Origin: Methylorubrum suomiense
GTDB taxonomy: Bacteria > Pseudomonadota > Alphaproteobacteria > Rhizobiales > Beijerinckiaceae
Length of the DNA stretch: 64,000 nt
Assembly (NCBI RefSeq): GCF_022179765.1
Contig: NZ_BPRE01000006.1
Coordinates: 186,001 to 250,000, forward strand
Direction of reading: 5' to 3'
In this document: positions 45,573 through 52,688 of the stretch, piece after piece
Numbering within the stretch: the first letter of the stretch is position 1
How the letters are laid out: every line of letters begins with the position of its first letter
Position numbers and translations under genes: made by a program
Notes under the pieces: model-generated
Database searches by the model: none
Seen by the model: the letters and a program-made list of their open reading frames with translations, nothing else
What the model was told of the DNA's origin: nothing

Positions 45573-46346
45573 ATGTCACATTTAAAGCATAAACTCGGAA
45601 CGGCGACAGTTCTTGGGGGCACAGCCCTGGTCGCAATGCTGATGTCGAGCGCCGCCTGGGCCCATGAAGACGCAGAGAGGAATCCGGGCGGCGGTCCGTC
45701 ATGCCCGGTGAGCCATGGACAACTCAAAGCCGCCGTGACGCAAGCGGCGGCCGCCGATTCCACAGGACTCAACAACGATTTCTGGGCCGTCGCGGTGACG
45801 CGGTCGGGCCAAGTCTGCGCCGTCGCCTATTCCGGCGGGAACATCTACGCGCAATGGCTCCTGAGCCGTCAGATCGCGGCGGCCAAGGCCTACACCGCCA
45901 ACGGCCTGAGCCTCGACGCACCGAAGGGCCCGCTCTCGACCGCGCAGCTCTACGGCTTCGTGCAGCCGAGTCCGAGCGGCGGCAACCCGCTGTTCGGCCT
46001 GGAGGGTGGCAACGTCCTCGACGCCAGGGCGGCCTATGACGGCAACGTCGCCGAGTTCGGCACCCCGCGCGACCCGATGATCGGCCGGCGCGTCGGCGGC
46101 ACGATCACCTTCGGCGGCGGCCTCGCGCTCTACGACGGCAAGCGCGCCATCGGCGGCGTCGGGGTGTCCGGCGACACCGCCTGCGCCGACCATTCGGTGG
46201 CGTGGCGCATCCGCTCCATCCTGAAGCTGGTGCCGCCGTCGCCGACCGACACCATCACCCTGACCGCGGGCGCCACCCCGGCCACCGGCGGCCATCCGCG
46301 CTGCCCGAACGACACGGGCACGCAGGGCCAGACGGCGACGAACTGA
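45573..46346 (+). CDS. Secreted GlcG/HbpS-family protein
   Basis: A 257-residue protein. The signal peptide covers about residues 1-30 (hydrophobic LGGTALVAMLMSSAAWA). The mature part matches the GlcG/HbpS (DUF336) fold: NDFWAVAVTRSGQVCAVAYSGG, WLLSRQIAAAKAYTANGLSLD, GGTITFGGGLALYDGKRAIGGVGVSGDTACADHSVAWRIR. HbpS-type proteins bind heme or sense redox; others bind small ligands. Several Cys residues (SCPV, QVCAV, TACADH) may form disulfides. The C-terminal 35 residues are low-complexity. It ends 14 bases before the convergent transporter stop. Function is not known. Confidence 0.78.
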   Translation: MSHLKHKLGTATVLGGTALVAMLMSSAAWAHEDAERNPGGGPSCPVSHGQLKAAVTQAAAADSTGLNNDFWAVAVTRSGQVCAVAYSGGNIYAQWLLSRQIAAAKAYTANGLSLDAPKGPLSTAQLYGFVQPSPSGGNPLFGLEGGNVLDARAAYDGNVAEFGTPRDPMIGRRVGGTITFGGGLALYDGKRAIGGVGVSGDTACADHSVAWRIRSILKLVPPSPTDTITLTAGATPATGGHPRCPNDTGTQGQTATN

Positions 46347-46360
46347 GCTGTCCGCGCCGC

Positions 46361-47704
46361 TCAGCGCGGCGCGACGGACACGGATGCGTCCTCCTCCCGG
46401 CCGGCCGGGGGGAGGGGGCTCTCCGGGTCGCTCGCGGCTTGCCGGGCCGCCTGCGCCCGTCCGAGCCAGAGCGCGTTGGCAAGCCACGCCGCGGACAGCG
46501 GCACCGCGACGATGGCCGCCGCGTGACCGCCATAGCCGAGGGCGCCGAGCCCGGCATAGGACCACGCGCCGACCTGATCACCGAGGCGGTAGACCACCGT
46601 GTCGATGAAGCTCTTGGCCTTGTAGCGATCCTCCCGCGCGACCACGGTGAACAGCACTTCGCGGATCGGCCGGGCGATGGCGAAATTACCGGCCCGGCGC
46701 AGGACGTAGACGACGACCACCACGCCCACCGTCGGCGAGAGGGCGAGCGCGGCGAAACCGACGATGCTCGCCGCCGGCAGCAGCGCCAGCGTGACACCGA
46801 CCCCGAGGCGCCGCACGATCCGGCCGGTGAAGAACAATTGGACGCCGAGCGTCAGGGCGTTCACCGCCAAGTCGACGGTGGCGAAGAAGGCGGTCTGCGC
46901 CCCCCGGTCGGGGAAGCTGCGCTTGGCCACCGCCGCCTGCTCGAAATAGAGGAACGTCGCCGTCACCGAGAACAGAGCCAGGAACAGCGCGATGTTGAGG
47001 AGATAGGGCGAGGACACGGTCCGCTGGATGCCCGCCAGCACGCCGCCGCCGATGGTCTCACCCGCGCGGGAGGCTTCCGGCACCGCGTGCAGGCGTCCGA
47101 TGATGCCGGCCAGCCCGCGCATGGCGAAGACGGCGGCCTCCAGCAACAGAGCCGCCGCGACCAGCAGCACCCAGGTCGGCACGTCGCGGGCGAGTGTCGC
47201 GGTCACCGCCGAGCCGCAGATGGCGCCCAAGGTCGCGCCTGCGGCGATGAAGCCGAACAGGCGCTTGCCCTGCTCGGTGGTGAAGACGTCGACGATCGTG
47301 GCCCAGAAGATCGAGACCACGAACAGGTTGAAGATCGAGAGCCAGACGAAGAAGGCCCGCCCGACCCAGAGCGCCGCCTCACCCTCGGTGACCGCGATCA
47401 GCCCGGCGAAGACGAGGATGTTGAGGATGAAGAACCGGTAGGTGAGGGGCACGAACCGCGCCCGCGGCAGGCGCTTGACCAGCCACGCGAAGGGCAGGTT
47501 GAGGGCGAGCATTCCGACGAGGGTCGCCAGGAACAGCCATGGCAGGTTCTCGAGCCCGCCCGCCACGCCCATCTGGTCGCGGATCGGGCGCAGCACGTAG
47601 TAGCTCGCCAGCAGGGCGAAGATGTAGGCCCAGGACCAGGCGAGCGCCGGCCCCTCGCCCGGCCGCACATCGACGAGGCGCGCGAGCCGGGCGCGCAGGC
47701 TCAA
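46361..47704 (-). CDS. ATP/ADP-translocase-like (NTT/Tlc-type) MFS carrier
   Basis: A 447-residue membrane protein with eleven to twelve helices. The opening LVDVRPGEGPALAWSWAYIFALLASYYVLRPIRDQMG is characteristic of a bacterial family related to nucleotide translocases (COG3202) but found in free-living bacteria, where the substrate is unknown. The start is TTG at 47704, overlapping the TGA of the preceding gene (TTGA); the conserved N-terminus begins right there and no ATG/GTG is available before it. This makes it the third gene of an operon with two exported oxidoreductases. Free-living bacteria rarely need ATP import, so another solute is more probable. Confidence 0.8.
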   Translation of the reverse strand: MSLRARLARLVDVRPGEGPALAWSWAYIFALLASYYVLRPIRDQMGVAGGLENLPWLFLATLVGMLALNLPFAWLVKRLPRARFVPLTYRFFILNILVFAGLIAVTEGEAALWVGRAFFVWLSIFNLFVVSIFWATIVDVFTTEQGKRLFGFIAAGATLGAICGSAVTATLARDVPTWVLLVAAALLLEAAVFAMRGLAGIIGRLHAVPEASRAGETIGGGVLAGIQRTVSSPYLLNIALFLALFSVTATFLYFEQAAVAKRSFPDRGAQTAFFATVDLAVNALTLGVQLFFTGRIVRRLGVGVTLALLPAASIVGFAALALSPTVGVVVVVYVLRRAGNFAIARPIREVLFTVVAREDRYKAKSFIDTVVYRLGDQVGAWSYAGLGALGYGGHAAAIVAVPLSAAWLANALWLGRAQAARQAASDPESPLPPAGREEDASVSVAPR

Positions 47705-48417
47705 GGCGCGACCCCGAGCTTCGCCCTGAGCTCCGGCGCCGACAGCTCATGACCGAAGCCGGGGGAGCCCATCGCGAAGGTTTTGGCCGCATCGAGTTCA
47801 CCCACGACCACCGGATCGAAGCCGGCATCGGTGACCAGCGTGCGGGCGGTCTCCAGCGCTTTCGGGTCGTCGCCCGCGATCGGCACCGCCATGCGCGGAT
47901 CGGGCCGGCCCGCATTCTTGAGGAAGATCTTGTAATTGGCCGCATTGAAGGCGCGCACGATCCGGGCGCCGGCGAGGTACTTGGCGGAGACGGCGCCGAT
48001 CCCGTCCTTCTCGACCTCGTCGTAAATCGCGCCGTCGCGGGTCTTCACGGCATTGCCCGCATCGATCACCACCTTGCCCTTGAGGGCGGCGGCATTCTCC
48101 TTCCCGAGTTCGGGATAGGCCTTGTAGGGCACCGCGATCAGCACGGCGTTGCCGAAGGCGATCGCCTCCGCCGGCGTGCCGGCCCGGGCCTTGGGACCGA
48201 GTTCCTCGATCAGCGCCTTCAGCTCCTCCGGATGACGGGAGGAGAAGAACACCTCGTAACCGGCCTTGAGCCAGAGCCGCCCGAGCGTGCCACCGATATT
48301 CCCCGCCCCGACGATCCCGATCCTTCTGGGACTTTCGGATTGTGCCATCGCCGGGACGGCGAGGGTGCAGAGCAGGACCGCGAGGACGCTGCGTCGCGCA
48401 AGACGATCAAACCGCAT
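47701..48417 (-). CDS. Rossmann-fold NADP-dependent oxidoreductase (F420-reductase-like) with an apparent signal peptide
   Basis: A 238-residue protein. The N-terminus MRFDRLARRSVLAVLLCTLAVPAMAQS looks like a full Sec signal peptide, yet the mature part begins directly with a dinucleotide-binding motif RRIGIVGAGNIGGTLGRLWLKAGYEVFFSSRHPEEL; later segments are AVLIAVPYKAYPELG, KVVIDAGNAV, and RIVRAFNAANYKI, as in NADPH-dependent F420 reductase-like proteins. Cytoplasmic cofactors are not expected in the periplasm, so this is odd. The start at 48417 overlaps the end of the aldo/keto reductase gene by 11 bases. Alternative: the leader may be an uncleaved membrane anchor. Confidence 0.78.
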   Translation of the reverse strand: MRFDRLARRSVLAVLLCTLAVPAMAQSESPRRIGIVGAGNIGGTLGRLWLKAGYEVFFSSRHPEELKALIEELGPKARAGTPAEAIAFGNAVLIAVPYKAYPELGKENAAALKGKVVIDAGNAVKTRDGAIYDEVEKDGIGAVSAKYLAGARIVRAFNAANYKIFLKNAGRPDPRMAVPIAGDDPKALETARTLVTDAGFDPVVVGELDAAKTFAMGSPGFGHELSAPELRAKLGVAP

Positions 48418-49324
48418 CGATGAAGGCCTCCATCTTGCGCCGCTCGGCGGCGTCCGGCAGGCGCCCACGGGCGGCGCCGAGGTTGTCCTCGACATAAGCG
48501 GCCTTGGCCATGCCGGGGATCGGGCAGGTCACCGCCTCGTTGGCCAGCACGTATTTGAGGAAGAACTGCGCCCAGCTGGCGCAGCCGAATTCCCGCGCGA
48601 AATCCGGCACGGGCTTCCCCTTCACGGCGGTGAAGAGCCGGTCGCGGCCGAACGGCACGTTGACCATCACGGCCACGCTCCGCTCCTGCGCCAGCGGCAG
48701 GATGCGCTCGGCGGCCTTGCGGCTGTCGAGGGCGTAGTTGACCTGGAGAAAGTCGAGCGTCTCGCGCTTCAGGACCGTTTCGAGTTCCGGAAACTGGTCA
48801 TCGCGCCAGACCGTGACGCCGACGGTGCGGATGCGCCCCTTGTCCTTGAGGCCGCGCAGGATCGCGAGGTTGGATTCCGTGTCGATCAGGTTGTGCACGG
48901 CGATCAGATCGATCGTGTTGGTGCGCAGGCGCTTGAACGAGCGCTCGATCTCGGCCTCCGCGGCGGCGCGGCCCGTCGCGGCGACCTTGGTGGCCAGGAA
49001 GATCTTGTCGCGAAGCCCTTCGAGGATCACGCCGAGCACGTCCTCGGCGGTCCCGTAGCTCGGCGCGGTGTCGATGACCTTGCCGCCGAGCGCCACGAAG
49101 CGCTCCACCGCCTCGCGCAGGGGCGCCGTCGCCTCCGGCGTCACCGCGACCTCGTAACGGCGCGAGGTGCCGATCCCCATCGCCGGCAAGCGCTCGCCGG
49201 TCGCGGGAACCGTCCGGACGATCAGCGGCTCGTCGGCGGCGCGGGCGGGCGGGATCGCCCTGAATCCGGCACCGGCAGCGGCGATGGCCGCTCCGTGCAG
49301 GAGGGTTCGGCGGGAGATCGGCAT
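48407..49324 (-). CDS. Tat-exported aldo/keto reductase
   Basis: A 305-residue TIM-barrel reductase. N-terminal twin-arginine signal (ISRRTLLHGAAIAAAGAGF, cut near AARA). The AKR tetrad is visible: Asp and Tyr in VIDTAPSYGTAEDVLG, Lys in FLATKVA, and His in DLIAVHNLID. It also has the C-terminal PIPGMAKAAYVEDNLGAA phosphate-binding segment. A complete NADPH site in an exported protein implies cofactor bound before Tat export. GGAGG precedes the ATG. First gene of the operon that continues with the Rossmann protein and the carrier. Substrate unknown. Confidence 0.85.
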   Translation of the reverse strand: MPISRRTLLHGAAIAAAGAGFRAIPPARAADEPLIVRTVPATGERLPAMGIGTSRRYEVAVTPEATAPLREAVERFVALGGKVIDTAPSYGTAEDVLGVILEGLRDKIFLATKVAATGRAAAEAEIERSFKRLRTNTIDLIAVHNLIDTESNLAILRGLKDKGRIRTVGVTVWRDDQFPELETVLKRETLDFLQVNYALDSRKAAERILPLAQERSVAVMVNVPFGRDRLFTAVKGKPVPDFAREFGCASWAQFFLKYVLANEAVTCPIPGMAKAAYVEDNLGAARGRLPDAAERRKMEAFIDAV

Positions 49325-49403
49325 GGGGCCTCCTTCGGGCGTGCCCGAGGGAGATAGGGCGGCAGGCCGATGGCGCGACCCGGCGCAGGCACCGGGCTGC
49401 GCC

Positions 49404-49958
49404 TCAACCCTCGAAGCGCCCGATGGTCACGACCGTCTCGCCGTAGGCCCGCCGCTCCAACTCCGAGACGCGATCCGGCAGAACCGGACCGGCGCTCGCC
49501 ACCTCTTCGACGAGGACGAGGGCACCGCCCGCAAGCCAGCCGCCCTTGGCCGCCGCCGTGAGGGCGGCGGGGGCGAGACCCTTGCCGTAGGGCGGATCGC
49601 AGAAGACCAGCGTCGCCGGTGTGTCGGCGGTGGGGCCGAGTCGGGTCGCGTCGCGGCGGATGAGCCGCGCGCGGTCGCCGCAGGCGAGGGCCGCGATGGT
49701 GTCGCGGATCAGGCCGCCGGCCTCGCGGCCGTCATCGACGAGGAGCGCGCTGGCGGCACCCCGCGACAGCGCCTCGAAGGCCAGGGCACCGGTCCCGGCG
49801 AACAGGTCGAGCACGACGGCGCCCTCGACCGCGTCGTCGTAGGCATGGGCCAGCACGTTGAACAGGGCCTCGCGCAGGCGGTCGGAGGTCGGGCGGATGC
49901 CCTCGCCCTTCGGGCCGGCGAGCCGGCGCCCGCGCCATTCCCCGCCGACGATCCTCAC
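49404..49958 (-). CDS. rsmD: 16S rRNA (guanine(966)-N2)-methyltransferase RsmD
   Basis: A 184-residue SAM-dependent methyltransferase that modifies G966 of 16S rRNA. Signatures: MRIVGGEWRGRRLAGPKGEGIRPTSDRLREALFNVL at the N-terminus, the SAM loop VLDLFAGTGALAFEALSRGA and the catalytic DPPYGKG. Length is standard. It uses a GTG start at 49958. It lies 34 bases downstream of the rluB-like gene on the same strand, so the two rRNA-modifying enzymes are probably one operon. Confidence 0.93.
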   Translation of the reverse strand: MRIVGGEWRGRRLAGPKGEGIRPTSDRLREALFNVLAHAYDDAVEGAVVLDLFAGTGALAFEALSRGAASALLVDDGREAGGLIRDTIAALACGDRARLIRRDATRLGPTADTPATLVFCDPPYGKGLAPAALTAAAKGGWLAGGALVLVEEVASAGPVLPDRVSELERRAYGETVVTIGRFEG

Positions 49959-49992
49959 GCTCCACCCTCAGCCGACTGTGCGGCCAGCCGCA

Positions 49993-51897
49993 TCAGGCGC
50001 CGCCACGCGGCGGACGGCCTCCACCGCGGGACCCGCCGGGCTTGCCGCCGGGGCGGCCCCCACCGCCCGCACCGCCGGGACGACCGCCGCCGCCGGGCCG
50101 CGCACCGCCGGACTTGAACCCGCCGCCCGGGCGACCACCGCCACCGCCGCCGCCGGCCTTGAACCCGCCCTTGAAACCGCCCTTGCCGCCGTCGCGGGCC
50201 TCGCCCTGGCGCGCGCCACCCTTGAAGCCCGGCTTGCCGCCGCCGCCGGCAGGCCGGCCGGCGCCCTTGAAGCCGCCGCTGCGCTCCGGACGACCCTCCT
50301 GCCTGTTCTCGAAACGCCCCTCGCCGCGCGGAGCGCGGGGCGGGCGCGCGTCACCGCCCGAACGGTCGGGCCGCGGCCGGTCGCGCGGAGGACCGCGGCG
50401 CTCGGGGGCACCCGCATCGAACGACCGCTCGCGACGGGGCGCGCCCTCGTTGCGCTCCCGGGGGGGACGGCCCTCGCCGTCGGTCCGGTGCTCGCGGGGC
50501 GGCCCACGGCGCTCGGCACCACTGTCCTCGTCGCGGCGGCGGGGGCGGGCATCGCCCGCGGGCGCCCGGCGCGGCGCGGCCGACCGTGCGTCGCCGCGCT
50601 CCGAATTGCGCTCCGGACGATCCTCGCGCGGACGGCGGTCCTGCCGCTCGGCGCCCTCCTCGTTGTTGCGGAAGCGGACGCGGCGATGCGGCTCGGCGGC
50701 CGGGGCCTCCGGGGATGCCTGAAGCCGCTCGACCAGCACCCGACGCTCGCCCACCGCCTTGATGGCGCCGACGCGCTCGCGGCCGCGCTCGGCCGCCGCC
50801 GCACGGGCGGCCTTGGGATCGCCGCCCCGGCGCGGCACCTTGGCGGCGCGGGGCCGCTCCTCGTCGTCGGCCCGCCATACGGTGGGGGAGGGCGCCCGCG
50901 CCGGCGCCATCGACGTCTTGGCCGGAGCCCGCGCCGCGCCTCTCGGAGCGGAAGCCGGTCGCGCGGGGTCGCGCGGCGGACGGCCCGCGCTGCGGGCCTT
51001 CGGGGCACCGGAGCGCTCGCCCTCCTCGGCGCCGCGGGTCGCGGCCTTCGCGGCCTTCTTGGGGCTGCCGAACGGGGCGATCGCCTCGCGCACCGGGCTC
51101 TCGAAATCGACGCCGGCCTCCTCGGCGAGGGTCTTGCCGAGCTGCTCCTTGAGCACCTTGGTCCGGATCTCCTCGACGAGCCCGACTTCCAGGTCGCCGA
51201 GCTGGAACGGCCCGAACGAGAGGCGGATCAGCCGGTTCACCGACAGACCGAGATGCTCGAGGATGCGCTTGACCTCGCGGTTCTTGCCCTCGCGCAGGCC
51301 CAACGTCAGCCAGACGTTGTCGCCCTGCGCCCGGTCCAGCGTCGCCTCGACGGGACCGTATTCCATCCCGTCGACGGTCACGCCCTTCCGGAGCTTGTCG
51401 AGATCGGCCTGGTTCACATCGCCGAAGGCGCGCACGCGGTAGCGCCGCAGCCATCCGGTATCCGGATGGGCGATCACCTTGGCGAGGCCGCCGTCATTGG
51501 TGAGCAGCAGCAGGCCCTCGGTGTTGATGTCGAGGCGCCCGATGGCGACGACGCGGGGCAGTTCGTCGGGCAGCCCGTCGAACACCGTGGCGCGACCTTC
51601 CGGATCGCGGGCGGTCGTGACGACACCGCGGGGCTTGTGCAGGATCCAGAGCCGGGTGCGCTCACGGGCCGGCAGCGGTTCGCCGTCGATGACGATCCGG
51701 TCCGCCTCGGTCACGTTGATGGCGGGCGAGGTCAGCACCTTCCCGTTCAGGCTGACGCGGCCGGCCTCGATCATGGCCTCCGCGTCGCGTCGGGAGGCGA
51801 TGCCGGCGCGGGCAATGGCCTTGGCGATGCGCTCGCCCTCGGGCGCGGCGGGGGCCTCCGCGGGCGCGGCCTGGGTGGGGTCGGTGGTGTCGGTCAT
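49993..51897 (-). CDS. RluB/RsuA-family rRNA pseudouridine synthase with a very long Gly/Arg-rich tail
   Basis: A 634-residue protein. The first ~250 residues are a standard pseudouridine synthase: an S4 RNA-binding domain (IAKAIARAGIASRRDAEAMIEAG, about 22-80), catalytic Asp in IGRLDINTEGLLLLTNDG, and EGKNREVKRILEHLGLSVNRLIR. It should isomerise U to pseudouridine in 23S rRNA near position 2605. The remaining ~380 residues are predicted disordered: first Ala/Pro/Lys/Arg-rich (260-370), then very rich in RRDEDS/RPPRER-type charged repeats, ending in about 100 residues of GGG/RPGG/GFKG repeats, like RNA-binding RGG/GR tails. The tail is present in one reading frame throughout. Typical RluB is about 290 residues. 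Confidence 0.9.
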   Translation of the reverse strand: MTDTTDPTQAAPAEAPAAPEGERIAKAIARAGIASRRDAEAMIEAGRVSLNGKVLTSPAINVTEADRIVIDGEPLPARERTRLWILHKPRGVVTTARDPEGRATVFDGLPDELPRVVAIGRLDINTEGLLLLTNDGGLAKVIAHPDTGWLRRYRVRAFGDVNQADLDKLRKGVTVDGMEYGPVEATLDRAQGDNVWLTLGLREGKNREVKRILEHLGLSVNRLIRLSFGPFQLGDLEVGLVEEIRTKVLKEQLGKTLAEEAGVDFESPVREAIAPFGSPKKAAKAATRGAEEGERSGAPKARSAGRPPRDPARPASAPRGAARAPAKTSMAPARAPSPTVWRADDEERPRAAKVPRRGGDPKAARAAAAERGRERVGAIKAVGERRVLVERLQASPEAPAAEPHRRVRFRNNEEGAERQDRRPREDRPERNSERGDARSAAPRRAPAGDARPRRRDEDSGAERRGPPREHRTDGEGRPPRERNEGAPRRERSFDAGAPERRGPPRDRPRPDRSGGDARPPRAPRGEGRFENRQEGRPERSGGFKGAGRPAGGGGKPGFKGGARQGEARDGGKGGFKGGFKAGGGGGGGRPGGGFKSGGARPGGGGRPGGAGGGGRPGGKPGGSRGGGRPPRGGA

Positions 51898-51927
51898 CCT
51901 GGCCCCTTAGCAGAGCGAGGGGCCGCG

Positions 51928-51958
51928 CAAAAGGAAAAGGCGGCCCTCAGGACCGCCT
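51928..51958 (-). terminator. Rho-independent terminator of the DUF1328 gene
   Basis: On the minus strand AGGCGGTCC-TGA-GGGCCGCCT forms a 9-bp stem (one G-T) followed by TTTCCTTTT. It lies about 41 bases past the DUF1328 stop and just ahead of the rluB-like gene start. Confidence 0.8.
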
Positions 51959-51998
51959 CTCCTCGATCGGGCCCCTCAAGGCCCGAAGCGATACGACG

Positions 51999-52175
51999 TC
52001 AGAGTCGCGGCGAGCGACCGCGCACCGCGCCCATCACCGCCGAGATCAGGAACAGCGCGATGGCGACGAAGAAGACAATCTTGGCCGCTTCCATGGCGGT
52101 ACCGGCGATGCCGCCGAAACCGAGCAGCGCGGCAACCAGGGCGACGACGAGGAAAGTGACTGCCCAACCGATCAT
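51999..52175 (-). CDS. DUF1328 small membrane protein
   Basis: A 58-residue protein too short for usual gene-finding cut-offs. It has two hydrophobic helices: [19 protein letters not shown] (4-22) and [21 protein letters not shown] (31-51), joined by a short loop with IAGTAMEA, and ends in a basic tail RGRSPRL. This is the standard DUF1328 (YtjA) pattern, found in the inner membrane, usually stress-related with no known activity. AGGAGGATACC lies just before the ATG at 52175, and a terminator follows, so it is a single-gene transcript. Confidence 0.85.
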   Translation of the reverse strand: MIGWAVTFLVVALVAALLGFGGIAGTAMEAAKIVFFVAIALFLISAVMGAVRGRSPRL

Positions 52176-52322
52176 GGTATCCTCCTGAAAGGTCCGTTCT
52201 GGCTTGAAGAATTGTCAAGCTGCCCGGTTCGTTCCGTTGATGGTCCGGAAAACGTCTCCCGGGCAAAACGGTTCGCCGACGCGGGGGCGATCCCGTGCCG
52301 GCGAGGCCGGATCACTCCGCGA

Positions 52323-52526
52323 TCAGTGCTTGCCCTTGATCGCGTCGGCGGTGTCGTTCACGGCCTGCTTGGCGTCGCCCTTGAGCTGCTGGCCCTCGCC
52401 CTTCACCTCTTGGGCCTTGCCCTCGGCCTGAAGCTTCTCGTTGCCGGTGGCCTTGCCGAGACCCTGCTTGACGTTGCCGGCGGCCTCGTTGGCGAGGCCC
52501 TTCACCTTGTCGGCGGTGCTGCTCAT
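52323..52526 (-). CDS. CsbD-family stress-response protein
   Basis: A 67-residue, very hydrophilic, Lys/Gly/Ala-rich protein: [20 protein letters not shown], then repeated-looking segments [37 protein letters not shown]. This composition with K-x-x-G-Q repeats is the CsbD signature. In other bacteria it is part of the general stress regulon (sigma-B or, in alphaproteobacteria, EcfG-type) and its molecular role is unknown. The ATG at 52526 is used because the longer frame upstream is non-conserved. It neighbours the DUF1328 gene, another stress-type gene. Confidence 0.88.
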   Translation of the reverse strand: MSSTADKVKGLANEAAGNVKQGLGKATGNEKLQAEGKAQEVKGEGQQLKGDAKQAVNDTADAIKGKH

Positions 52527-52688
52527 GGCGCGTCTCCCGTATCCACGGCCCGTCCCAACGGTGGCGTCGGGCTCGGGGGGACGGACGGCAACGAAAGCCC
52601 CCGTGCTCATGTTCCGTCGATTAACATTGCCCCGCGGATCGGAAGGCCCGCTCCGAGGAGCCGTCCGGCCTCTCGTCAGGTCACGGAA

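Noticed and set aside
46361..47704. True ATP/ADP translocase
   Set aside because: The family resemblance is real, but such exchange is known in intracellular bacteria; a free-living methylotroph-like genome makes another solute more likely.
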